Shown: one piece after another, positions 52,379 through 60,390 of the stretch | How the letters are laid out: every line of letters begins with the position of its first letter | Numbering within the stretch: position 1 is the first letter of the stretch | DNA from: JALZVT01 sp964611345 | GTDB taxonomy: Bacteria; Pseudomonadota; Gammaproteobacteria; Pseudomonadales; Azotimanducaceae | Assembly: GCA_964611345.1 (NCBI GenBank) | Contig: CAZSYU010000011.1 | Coordinates: forward strand, 1 to 64,000 | Direction: 5' to 3' | DNA: 64,000 nt | Notes under the pieces: generated by a model | Seen by the model: the letters and a program-made list of their open reading frames with translations, nothing else | Database searches by the model: none | What the model was told of the DNA's origin: nothing | Translations under genes and position numbers: made by a program

Positions 52379-53925
52379 CTGGTCAATTGATTCGACCCAC
52401 TAACGCTTTCCACGGCTTTACCGAGTTTAACTGCGCTTGAGCGCTGGTTCCGCGGCCCGGTAAAGTACCACTCGGCACGCGCCCGTTTGGCGTTCAAATC
52501 AACAATCAGATAACCATTGTCGAGACCGTTGGCGTACTTGACGTGCTCGAGTGTGGTGGAGGCAGTTTCTACGAGCTCTTGCGTGCCTTTGGAGGCGCTT
52601 GCCAATGGTGGTGAGCTGACGGCAGGCGTAACCAGCTCGATAGCGGCGCTCTTGGTCTCGTCAACACCTGGCACGTTCATGCCCCAGGCGCTGTGCACGT
52701 CGCCGCTTAGAATAATCATGTTGTCCAAAGAAGTGTTGTTGACGTGTTCCAGTATACGCCGGCGCGATTCCCGATAACCGTCCCAACTGTCCGGGTTGAG
52801 CACTGAGGTCTTGTTGCTCCACGGGGCGAACACCACCTGTTGGCCAATCACTTTCCATTGCACCGAATCAGTATGGGCGGCAGTTAAGTGACTAAACAGC
52901 CGCTGTTCCTGGACCGGGCCAAGCAGGGTTCGCTCTGGATCGTTCGCGCTCTCCAGATCGTCGCGTGCTCCGGGCTCGTTGCGGCCTTCAAGACGCGTAT
53001 CGAGCATGATCAGATCAACGAGGTTGCCGAAACGGAAGTTGCGGAACAGGCCGCTGGGTAACTCACGAATGGGCATCCATTCGTAATACGACTTAATGGC
53101 CGCAGCTTTGCGAGTGCTCCATTCGCCTTCACCCTTGTCAGGGTCGTGGTTTTGAGCCCCGCCCGTCCAGGAGTTGTTGGCGCTTTCGTGATCGTCCCAG
53201 ATCACAATCCACGGATGTCGTGCGTGGGCATCTTGCAAGTCACTTTCAGCTTTGTGCTGGGCGTGTCGGGTGCGGTAGTCCTCAAGGGTGACAATCTCTT
53301 TATCGGGGGCAGGCACGCGGTTTAAGGGCTCCCCATCGCCGTATTGCGTGTTGCCGTATTCGTAGAGGTAGTCGCCCAGTGACAACACAGCGTACAGGCC
53401 GTCCATATCTGCGAGCTGCCGATAGGCATTGAAGTAGCCTTGCGGATAATTTGCACAGGACGTTACTGCAAGTCGTACGCCTTCGACCTCTTGGGTTGGC
53501 AGCGTGCGCGTCTGACCGACCCGAGAGTTGATGCCATTGCTGCTAAATCCGTAGTAGTAGGTTGTATCTGGTTGCAATCCGGCGGCGTCTACCTTGACAC
53601 AGTAATCGTGCGTAGCTTCGGCTTGCACGCTGCCACTGGCTACAGGGTTGTCGCCGTTGCGATTTTCACTTGCCCACCAGGCAACGCTAACTGCACTTTG
53701 GCTAGCGATCGATGGGTTGTCGGTTACTCGTGTCCAGAGGATGACCCGGTCGGCGAGCGGGTCGCCGCTGGCCACGCCGTGGGCAAACTCTGTCGTTGTG
53801 CTGTTGGCTGTGCTGGCTGTGTTAGTTGTGATCGTTGGGTTGGTCTCGCAACCGCTCAGTGCGGTTAGTGTGCCAACGCTCGTCGATGCGATAGCGCCAG
53901 AAGTAATAAATTCTCGTCTGTCCAT
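52375..53925 (-). CDS. phoD: PhoD-like alkaline phosphatase
   Basis: Exported phosphodiesterase/phosphomonoesterase that releases phosphate outside the inner membrane, using metal centres. 516 residues. The N-terminus has a Tat motif R-R-E-F-I (residues 3-7) and a possible lipobox L-S-G-C (Cys 26), so it would be exported folded by Tat and maybe lipid-anchored. Marks: H-G-V-A-S-G-D-P, S-L-G-D-Y-L-Y-E-Y, W-D-D-H-E-S-A-N-N and S-G-D-V-H-S-A. PhoD enzymes are often phosphate-regulated, but no Pho-box-like site is seen upstream; it follows the CYP153 gene by 21 bp, so it may share that transcript. Confidence 0.92.
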   Translation of the reverse strand: MDRREFITSGAIASTSVGTLTALSGCETNPTITTNTASTANSTTTEFAHGVASGDPLADRVILWTRVTDNPSIASQSAVSVAWWASENRNGDNPVASGSVQAEATHDYCVKVDAAGLQPDTTYYYGFSSNGINSRVGQTRTLPTQEVEGVRLAVTSCANYPQGYFNAYRQLADMDGLYAVLSLGDYLYEYGNTQYGDGEPLNRVPAPDKEIVTLEDYRTRHAQHKAESDLQDAHARHPWIVIWDDHESANNSWTGGAQNHDPDKGEGEWSTRKAAAIKSYYEWMPIRELPSGLFRNFRFGNLVDLIMLDTRLEGRNEPGARDDLESANDPERTLLGPVQEQRLFSHLTAAHTDSVQWKVIGQQVVFAPWSNKTSVLNPDSWDGYRESRRRILEHVNNTSLDNMIILSGDVHSAWGMNVPGVDETKSAAIELVTPAVSSPPLASASKGTQELVETASTTLEHVKYANGLDNGYLIVDLNAKRARAEWYFTGPRNQRSSAVKLGKAVESVSGSNQLTS

Positions 53926-53946
53926 GGAGGGATCTCGTTGGTTGTA

Positions 53947-55221
53947 TCAGGCCCGGTGCAATCGCACTGGAATGTCTTTAATGCCGCGAATAAAGTTGTT
54001 GGGTAGGCGTTCTACATCGCCAACGATTTCGACGTTGCTGAAGCGAGCGGTGATTTCTTCCCACAGTATGCGCAGCTGCATTTCTGCCAGGCGGTTGCCC
54101 ATGCAGCGATGAATGCCAAAGCCAAAGGCGACGTGCTGGCGTGCGTTGGGTCGGTCGATGATAAGTTTGTCTGCGTCAGCGAAGACGGTTTCGTCGCGAT
54201 TACCCGACAGATACCACATCAGCACCTTGTCGCCTTCCTTAATGTTCTCTCCGCCCAGAGTGTAGTCGCGTAGGGCCGTGCGGCGCATATGAATCACCGG
54301 AGATTGCCAACGGATCATCTCCGAGACCATGTTTGGGATGAGCCCTGGATTGTTGCGCAGTTTCTGATACTCCTCGGGGAACTGATTCAGTCCCAGTACG
54401 CCGCCGCTGATGCTGTTGCGGGTGGTGTCGTTGCCGCCAACGATCAACAGAAGAATAGTGCCGAGAAACAGACCCGGGTTTTCGTTCATGGTGCGTGTCT
54501 CTTCACCATGCGCCAACATCGAGATGAGGTCGAACTTCGGTGGCGCCGCCGCTCGTTCCGTCCACAGCTGATAAAACGCGCCTGCCGCTTCCATTAACTC
54601 GGCGTAGCGTTTGTCCATGTCGGTGTCGGTATTGCCGGTGACCTGTGGCACGTCGGTTGTGATATCCGACCAGTAGACCAGCTTGTGTCGTTCTTCGTAG
54701 GGAAAGTCGAACAGGGTGGCGAGCATGCGCCCGGTGAGTTCGATAGACACTTCCTGAACCCAGTTGAACGTTTCTCCCACCGGCAGGTTGTCAAGAATGT
54801 CGATGGCGCGAGAGCGAATGAGCGGCTCAAACTCGGCGAGATTACGTGGCGCTACCGCGGGGGATACCGTGCGCCGCTGTGGCCCGTGTCTGGGTTCGTC
54901 CAGTTGAATGAAACTCTCACCCTGGAGTTCGTTGGGGTTAGCGGCTGCCGGATCAACAATGGATATGCCGCCAGCTTCGGAAGAAAACACCCTGTGATTG
55001 GTATCGACATCCTTTATGAGGCGGTGGTTAGTCACCGACCAGAAGGCTCCGTTCGGGCTGTCGCTCAAGTGATGTACCGGGGCTTCGCGGCGGAGCCGGG
55101 CGAACCAGGGCTGCCACGAATCGTCGTGAAACAGCTCGGGGCGGCTGACGTCGATCTCCTCGAGCGGCGTTGCGTTAACTATGGTTTCAAGTTCGGCTGC
55201 ACGTTCGGCTTGGGAATTCAT
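53947..55221 (-). CDS. Cytochrome P450, CYP153-like (second copy)
   Basis: 424-residue P450 with I-helix G-G-N-D-T-T-R-N, E-M-I-R-W-Q-S-P and heme motif F-G-F-G-I-H-R-C-M-G (Cys about 373). It is a paralog of the gene at 31976: the C-terminal R-C-M-G-N-R-L-A-E-M-Q-L-R-I-L-W and the V-P-Q-V/ V-P-Q-P segments are shared. Likely a terminal hydroxylase of alkyl or terpenoid chains. phoD follows 21 bases after its stop, probably cotranscribed; a redox partner is not seen. Confidence 0.9.
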   Translation of the reverse strand: MNSQAERAAELETIVNATPLEEIDVSRPELFHDDSWQPWFARLRREAPVHHLSDSPNGAFWSVTNHRLIKDVDTNHRVFSSEAGGISIVDPAAANPNELQGESFIQLDEPRHGPQRRTVSPAVAPRNLAEFEPLIRSRAIDILDNLPVGETFNWVQEVSIELTGRMLATLFDFPYEERHKLVYWSDITTDVPQVTGNTDTDMDKRYAELMEAAGAFYQLWTERAAAPPKFDLISMLAHGEETRTMNENPGLFLGTILLLIVGGNDTTRNSISGGVLGLNQFPEEYQKLRNNPGLIPNMVSEMIRWQSPVIHMRRTALRDYTLGGENIKEGDKVLMWYLSGNRDETVFADADKLIIDRPNARQHVAFGFGIHRCMGNRLAEMQLRILWEEITARFSNVEIVGDVERLPNNFIRGIKDIPVRLHRA

Positions 55222-55332
55222 AGGGGCTCCCGGGTCATTGTAGAAGGGCTGATTCGTTCTTCTGCGTTTCTTTTTAACAGACTCGGGGGGAGGCGTCTTG
55301 GGTGTTGTGCGGCTGGGTTGCTACAGCGGTTG

Positions 55333-55956
55333 CTATTCTGGCGCCAAAACGAGGGTGAGTGCGCCTTGCAGCTTTGCGCTCGGGTCGATGCCTTTAGTAT
55401 TCATGCGAATAGACAGGCGCGCGTTATTGTCTGTGCAACCCCGGGTACCGCTGCCGGCTAAACTGGTAAGCGCTTCGCCCATCGTCAGCGGCCGAGACCG
55501 ACCATTACCCTCACTGTAAGCCACCTCAAAAGGCAGGCTTTGGTGACCGTCTGTGGCCTCGAACCTGCCATTGGTGCCGTTACCCACTGCGGATAGGGTG
55601 TATTGACCAGAGGCGAGGCCAGAGACACAGGCTGAGCTAGCGCCGCTTAGACCGCCCCGGCCATCGGGCTGCAGCGCGGGACTGCGCAGGCCGTTGACGT
55701 CGAGGCGTTCGGGTATCACCAGCCCGACATTGAGGGATGCGCTGGAAGTGCCACCGCCTGTTGCGGTGACTCCGTCGGTGGCTGCACTCGCGCTCGTACT
55801 GCCCATGGCCAACATAAGCACAATGCTTGCGTAGGTGGTCGGAGAGGGGTTGCTACTGCGCGCCGGGCGGGGACAGGCTTTGCGCGGGCGTGCGTCTTTC
55901 CCAGTATCGGTATCTGGGCAGAGTGCGAGCAAGTGCTGAGCAAAAGTACGAGCCAT
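55333..55956 (-). CDS. Secreted spore-coat-U-like (SCPU) subunit
   Basis: 207-residue exported protein with a long n-region and a hydrophobic segment (about residues 42-58, ending A-S-A-A). The mature part has A-S-L-N-V-G-L-V-I-P-E-R-L, two Cys pairs (S-A-C-V-S-G, R-G-C-T-D-N-N) and a final L-Q-G-A-L-T-L-V-L, which fit spore-coat-U/Csu-type pilus subunits that end in a donor-like beta strand. It is alone here, about 3.1 kb from the chaperone locus and on the same strand. It may be a tip or minor subunit; that is inference. Confidence 0.6.
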   Translation of the reverse strand: MARTFAQHLLALCPDTDTGKDARPRKACPRPARSSNPSPTTYASIVLMLAMGSTSASAATDGVTATGGGTSSASLNVGLVIPERLDVNGLRSPALQPDGRGGLSGASSACVSGLASGQYTLSAVGNGTNGRFEATDGHQSLPFEVAYSEGNGRSRPLTMGEALTSLAGSGTRGCTDNNARLSIRMNTKGIDPSAKLQGALTLVLAPE

Positions 55957-56053
55957 GGATGCAGGTTAACGTTCTGCGGCGTAAATGGGCACAGGCAATG
56001 CGTAAACAGGCGGTAAGCGGAATCCCAACTCCTGTTACATCGCCTTACAAATG

Positions 56054-57556
56054 CTATTCGGGGTGGGTCAGCGCAGCCGGCAGATAGTCGAGGTTCCAGC
56101 GCGTGGCCTCTTCGTAGGCGGCGGCTATCTGCAGCGCTGCAAAATCCGCATAGCGTTTGCTGATGATCTGTAAACCCATCGGTAAGCCACCAGGTAACGT
56201 GCTGCTGAAGCCAGCGGGTACGTTAATTACTGGGCAGCCAGACAATGTGCCGATGATGACGACTTCCATCCAGCGGTGATAGGTATCCATGGCAGTGCCT
56301 GCAATCGAGTCTGGCCAATGGGTTTCGACGGTAAAAGGAAACACCTGGGCGCTGGGCAGTACTAAAAAGTCGTAGCGCTCGAACAGTGTTTGCATGGCGT
56401 GATACAAAGCGGCTCGCTGGGTTGACGCTTTGCTGACATCGTCGGCGGTTAGTGCCTCGCCGTGGCTTGTCTCCCAGCGCAGTTCGGGCTTTAGTTGCTC
56501 GCGTAAGCCTGGCTTGGAGTACAGGGGCAGGGTCTTTTTCCGCACCAACCAGTGACGGAACGTTAGCCAGGTTTGCCACAGGTCTGGCATTGAATGGTCG
56601 AGCGTTGTCTCTTCCACCGTGCAGCCGATGGTTTGAAATCCTGTCAGGGCGTGTTCACAGAGCTCGATGACTCCCGCTTCCATGGGGAGGTAGCCACCCA
56701 GGTTACCCAGCCAGCCGATGCGGGTGCCGTTCCAGTCCTTTGTTAATGGTTGGGTAAACTGCGCCGGATCGATGGGTAGTGAGGTGGGGGAAGCGGGCGA
56801 ATGACCTGCCATTATTGCTAGCAGCATCGCTGTGTCGGGCACGTTGCGGCCCATGGGTCCGTTACAAGGTAGTTCTTCGATGTAACTGTCCGCAAGCGGA
56901 ACCAGGCCCGGCGTTGGCCGAAAGCCGATCACGTTGTTGAACGCCGCGGGATTGCGCAAAGAGCCCATAAAATCGCCGCCATCAGCAACCGGCAACATGC
57001 GCATGGCCAGGCCAACAGCCGCGCCGCCACTGCTGCCGCCCGCAGACTTGCTGTGATCAAAAGCGTTGCGTGTTGGTCCAAACACCGGGTTGTAAGTGTG
57101 GGACCCCAGGCCAAACTCGGGCACATTGGTTTTACCGATGACAATTGCGCCTGCTTGCTTTATACGCGCGACATGAATGCTGTCACTGGGGGCAACATAG
57201 TCCTTAAAAATTGGCGAGCCGTGACTGGTTATAAGCCCCTCTGCGTCTGCAAGGTCTTTAACGGCATGTGGAAATCCATGGAGAAAACCTTCTGAGCCAC
57301 GCGTTGCCAGTGCGATGTCTTTCTGCTGCGCCTCATCAATCAGTTGCTCTTGTTCGCGGAGCGATACCAGGGCGTTCACCTGTGGATTGTAGGTGTCTAT
57401 CTGTTCGAGATAGGCCCGCATAACCTCCACGCACGAAAAGTCTCTTTGATGTATGCCAGCAGAGAGTTCTCGAGCGCTAAACGCGACGATCTCTGAGTTC
57501 TTGTTGGTCGAACTTGAGTGCGACGAAGGTTGCTTCACATCAGTTTCCGAAGTCAT
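56054..57556 (-). CDS. Amidase signature family protein
   Basis: Ser-Ser-Lys amidohydrolase of 500 residues. The signature K-S-A-G-G-S-S-G-G-A-A-V-G is near residue 170, with the Lys in H-A-V-K-D-L near 95. It hydrolyses an amide (aliphatic, aryl or indole-acetamide type; not distinguishable). Start at 57556 (M-T-S-E-T-D-V) is plausible but a later ATG may be real since the first 25 residues are polar and low-complexity. No signal peptide. Lies divergent from the GST-SDR pair. Confidence 0.9.
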   Translation of the reverse strand: MTSETDVKQPSSHSSSTNKNSEIVAFSARELSAGIHQRDFSCVEVMRAYLEQIDTYNPQVNALVSLREQEQLIDEAQQKDIALATRGSEGFLHGFPHAVKDLADAEGLITSHGSPIFKDYVAPSDSIHVARIKQAGAIVIGKTNVPEFGLGSHTYNPVFGPTRNAFDHSKSAGGSSGGAAVGLAMRMLPVADGGDFMGSLRNPAAFNNVIGFRPTPGLVPLADSYIEELPCNGPMGRNVPDTAMLLAIMAGHSPASPTSLPIDPAQFTQPLTKDWNGTRIGWLGNLGGYLPMEAGVIELCEHALTGFQTIGCTVEETTLDHSMPDLWQTWLTFRHWLVRKKTLPLYSKPGLREQLKPELRWETSHGEALTADDVSKASTQRAALYHAMQTLFERYDFLVLPSAQVFPFTVETHWPDSIAGTAMDTYHRWMEVVIIGTLSGCPVINVPAGFSSTLPGGLPMGLQIISKRYADFAALQIAAAYEEATRWNLDYLPAALTHPE

Positions 57557-57663
57557 AACCTGAGTGGTCTTAAGCCTACCGTATATGGCATAGGTTCAGC
57601 TTGAAGAATTTCGCGCGCTGATTCAGGATCAAGCAGATAGGAAGGAAATAACGGGAGACAAGC

Positions 57664-58284
57664 ATGATCAATTTGTATGGTTTACGCATGAGCAATTACT
57701 ACAGCCTGGTGAAGGCGCTCATGATCGAGAAAGGCGTAGAGTTCGAAGAGGTGAAGGCGCCACCCACCCAGGAAGAAGACAATCTTGAGCGCAGCCCGAT
57801 GGGCAAAATGCCGTCGATCGGTGTTGATGGCCGCTATCTGTCGGAATCCCTCGCGATTGCGCAGTATCTTGAGCAGATCGCGCCGACACCCGCGCTCTTA
57901 CCCAGCGATCCGCTCGAGGCAGCAAAGGTCATGGAGTTGGTGTGCCACGTAAAGCTGGATCTAGAGCTGGTAGCGCGCCGGTGTTTGCCAGAATTGCTGT
58001 TCAATAAGCCGGTGAGTGATGAAACCAAAACCAGCACCAAGGCCGACCTCGTTCGCGGCATGCAGGCGCTCGAACGGATTCTTGTCGCCGGTCCTTACGC
58101 GGCGGGTACAGATGTTAGCCTTGCAGACTTTTATGTTTATTTCAGCTTTGGGCTGGTGAACGGCATTGCTGGCCAGTTGTTAGGCATGGATTTAATGGCG
58201 GATCATCCCCGTGTGCAGGGCGTCATCGACCTAATGGCACAGCACCCAAGCGTTGCGCGCGTAGAGACGGAGAAAGCGGCATGA
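57664..58284 (+). CDS. Glutathione S-transferase family protein
   Basis: 206-residue GST. N-domain: M-I-N-L-Y-G-L-R-M-S-N-Y-Y-S (thiol-activating residue unclear), S-P-M-G-K-M-P-S-I and S-E-S-L-A-I-A-Q-Y. C-domain helical with V-S-L-A-D-F-Y-V-Y-F. Coupled to the SDR gene by ATGA overlap. GST/SDR pairs are known in glutathione-dependent ether cleavage and in detoxification; the role here is unknown. Confidence 0.9.
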   Translation: MINLYGLRMSNYYSLVKALMIEKGVEFEEVKAPPTQEEDNLERSPMGKMPSIGVDGRYLSESLAIAQYLEQIAPTPALLPSDPLEAAKVMELVCHVKLDLELVARRCLPELLFNKPVSDETKTSTKADLVRGMQALERILVAGPYAAGTDVSLADFYVYFSFGLVNGIAGQLLGMDLMADHPRVQGVIDLMAQHPSVARVETEKAA

Positions 58285-59048
58285 GCAAGCCTGTTTGTCT
58301 GGTGATTGGCGCGGGTGCAGGTATTGGTGGCACCGTTGGAGCGCACTTTGCGAGGCATGGGTATCACGCCTGTTTGGCGCGCCGCAGTAACGCCGAAGGG
58401 CTTAACACGCTGGTCGGCAACATAGAGGCCGAGGGCGGCTCCGCCAGTGGTTACATGCTCAATGCCGTAGAGCCGGACAGTATTGAGCAGTTAGTTACGT
58501 CGATTGAGTCTGAGGTGGGTGCGATTGAAGTGGTCGTGTTTAACCTGGGCGCGCAGATTGGCGATCGGGCACTTGCGGACACGACCTACAAGGCGTTTGA
58601 AATGGGTTGGCGGATGGCCACCTTTGGCTTGTTTCGGGTTGCGCAGTCGGTGTGCCCGCTGATGGTTGAGCGCGGCAAGGGCACTATTTTGGTCACCTCG
58701 GCAACCGCCGCGGTCCGTGGTAACGCAGGGCAGCATTCCCACGCGGCAGCAATGGGTGGCCGACGTATGCTGTGTCAGAGTTTGAATGCGGAGTTCTCGA
58801 GCAAAGGCATTCATGTGGCGCACATTGTGGTCGACGGAGCGGTTGATGCCCCCGACACACTCGGCAAAATGCTGGGCGCCGAACGTTTTCAGGAGTTGCG
58901 CGAAACGCGCGGCATGGAGCATGACGGGTTGATGCTGCCGGCCAAGATCGCCGAAACCTACTTTCATATCGCCCAGCAGCATCGATCGGTGTGGACGTTC
59001 GAAACGGATCTGCGGTCGTTTTCTGATAGGCCTTGGTGGAACCACTAG
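58281..59048 (+). CDS. SDR-family oxidoreductase
   Basis: 255-residue short-chain dehydrogenase-like protein: G-A-G-A-G-I-G-G nucleotide motif near residues 10-17, N-L-G-A, S-A-T-A-A-V-R-G-N. The usual Y-x-x-x-K reads H-A-A-A-M-G-G-R-R, with His replacing the Tyr and no clear Lys. So it is an atypical or non-catalytic SDR. It overlaps the GST gene. The final part lies in a 19-bp duplicate at its stop codon. Confidence 0.8.
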   Translation: MSKPVCLVIGAGAGIGGTVGAHFARHGYHACLARRSNAEGLNTLVGNIEAEGGSASGYMLNAVEPDSIEQLVTSIESEVGAIEVVVFNLGAQIGDRALADTTYKAFEMGWRMATFGLFRVAQSVCPLMVERGKGTILVTSATAAVRGNAGQHSHAAAMGGRRMLCQSLNAEFSSKGIHVAHIVVDGAVDAPDTLGKMLGAERFQELRETRGMEHDGLMLPAKIAETYFHIAQQHRSVWTFETDLRSFSDRPWWNH

Positions 59049-59072
59049 TAAAGGGTGGAACCACTAGTAAAG
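59035..59072. repeat. Two tandem copies of a 19-bp unit at the SDR stop
   Basis: GGTGGAACCACTAGTAAAG at 59035-59053 and 59054-59072. The TAG stop of the SDR gene is in the first copy; the second is a spare copy before the convergent subunit gene. It looks like a recent slippage duplication; effect probably none. Confidence 0.9.
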
Positions 59073-59077
59073 GGTGG

Positions 59078-59707
59078 TTACGGCGACGACACCGTATATC
59101 TTACGCGCCCCTCGTAGGTACCGGCGCTGGGAATCGTGTTGTTCTCGTAGGTAAAGGTCCAGGTGGTATTTCTGCGTACCACCCGGCCACCAAACAGGTT
59201 GCCAGTAATTGGTACCGAGATAGCGTTGTTTGCTCCAGCATTTTGCAGCACGGGCGCCGGTAGGCCAGCGGCATCTGCACTGACAACGTTTATCTCATCG
59301 AACGGGATAAAGTTGCCATTGCCATCATCCAGGCCCTGGGAGTTCGACAGGTCGTAGCTGAGATTTAGTGTACCCATGTTGCCGTAAATGCTCACTGGTA
59401 CCACGCCGCCGCTAAGTGCTGCGATTGGTGAGCCATCACCGACAGGCGGTGGCACCGTGCCGGAGAAACTCTGATTGTTGCCAAGGCTGGTCGCTCCGCC
59501 ACTCACTCTGAATTTCAACTGCTCAATGGCGGTTCCACCGATCCGAAAATACAGAATTTGGGGAATAATGACCCGATGCCGTAGATCGACACTCACGTTA
59601 AACCCACCAGCGGCGTTGTTGTCCGTGGATTGCCCCGCATTGGGTTGCTCGCCAATAACGAGTGCCAGCGCGCAGACCATCATCATGCTGACATGGCGGA
59701 GTTTCAC
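59078..59707 (-). CDS. Pilin-like secreted subunit (paralog of 61188 product)
   Basis: 209 residues with a signal peptide (hydrophobic core about 5-20, ending N-A-G-Q). The mature part begins with F-N-V-S-V-D-L-R-H-R-V-I-I-P-Q-I-L-Y-F and ends with S-A-G-T-Y-E-G-R-V-R-Y. Start and end segments match those of the 61188 product (V-V-V-P-Q-I-L-I-F and A-G-T-Y-E-A-R-V-T-Y), so these two are paralogs with a shared immunoglobulin-like beta fold. No Cys pair. Its start overlaps the stop of the next subunit gene by 4 bp. Likely a fibre or surface subunit, inferred from the chaperone in the operon. Confidence 0.75.
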   Translation of the reverse strand: MKLRHVSMMMVCALALVIGEQPNAGQSTDNNAAGGFNVSVDLRHRVIIPQILYFRIGGTAIEQLKFRVSGGATSLGNNQSFSGTVPPPVGDGSPIAALSGGVVPVSIYGNMGTLNLSYDLSNSQGLDDGNGNFIPFDEINVVSADAAGLPAPVLQNAGANNAISVPITGNLFGGRVVRRNTTWTFTYENNTIPSAGTYEGRVRYTVSSP

Positions 59708-60390
59708 TGATTGATCGCCTCAGCGCTTAGAGTCATCGTACCTTGATAGGTGCCCGCCGGCAGTAAAAACGCGTTGTCATACAGATACTGATTGTAGTTG
59801 CGATGTCGAGTATCCGTACCATTGGTGGCTGGATTGGTATCGGTGATTATCTGCAAGATCTGATTAGCGCTGCCGTCGTACTGAGTGACGGCATTTAGCG
59901 TGTCATTGTCCCGCGTGTTCCAGCTTATGGTGGTTAGGCTAATGGATTCGCCGCCACAGCTCGCGGCTGTGGTGCAATTCATAGTTGCAGTGGAGTTCAT
60001 GGTGAATGTGCCCACCGTGGTAGTCGCGCCGTTTCTGGCGTTGAGATCGGCAACGACGCGCACTGAGAACACACCAATGCCGCCGGTGACCGCGTTGGTG
60101 CTTATGGCTTCGGGTTGCGCAGTGACGCCTGGCAGGCCACCCATCTCCGCGGGCAGACCGGCCTCGTAGATTACGGTGTTGACTCCGTTAACCACGTTGT
60201 CGCCCAGTCGAAGCCGGATTACTGACGTGCTTCGATTGAGAATCTCGGCAACGGCTGCCTGGGTTACGCAGGCGAGTGAAACAACACAGATTAGGTTAGC
60301 GAGCGTGCGGCGCCGCGGAGAATCATCGCTCGGCGATAATGCCTTGTGTTGGCGATAGGATCTGCTGGTCGACTGTGATTGTTTGGCCAT
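59704..60390 (-). CDS. Pilin-like secreted subunit, variant type
   Basis: 228 residues. The long basic n-region (about 30 residues) is followed by a hydrophobic segment L-A-N-L-I-C-V-V-S-L-A-C-V-T-Q-A-A-V-A, then a beta-rich mature part with one Cys pair (M-N-C-T-T-A-A-S-C) and a final L-P-A-G-T-Y-Q-G-T-M-T-L, similar in kind to the other two subunits. GGAAAGA is about 10 bases before ATG 60390, so the 68-bp overlap with the chaperone gene seems genuine. Perhaps a tip or anchor subunit; unproven. Confidence 0.72.
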   Translation of the reverse strand: MAKQSQSTSRSYRQHKALSPSDDSPRRRTLANLICVVSLACVTQAAVAEILNRSTSVIRLRLGDNVVNGVNTVIYEAGLPAEMGGLPGVTAQPEAISTNAVTGGIGVFSVRVVADLNARNGATTTVGTFTMNSTATMNCTTAASCGGESISLTTISWNTRDNDTLNAVTQYDGSANQILQIITDTNPATNGTDTRHRNYNQYLYDNAFLLPAGTYQGTMTLSAEAINQ

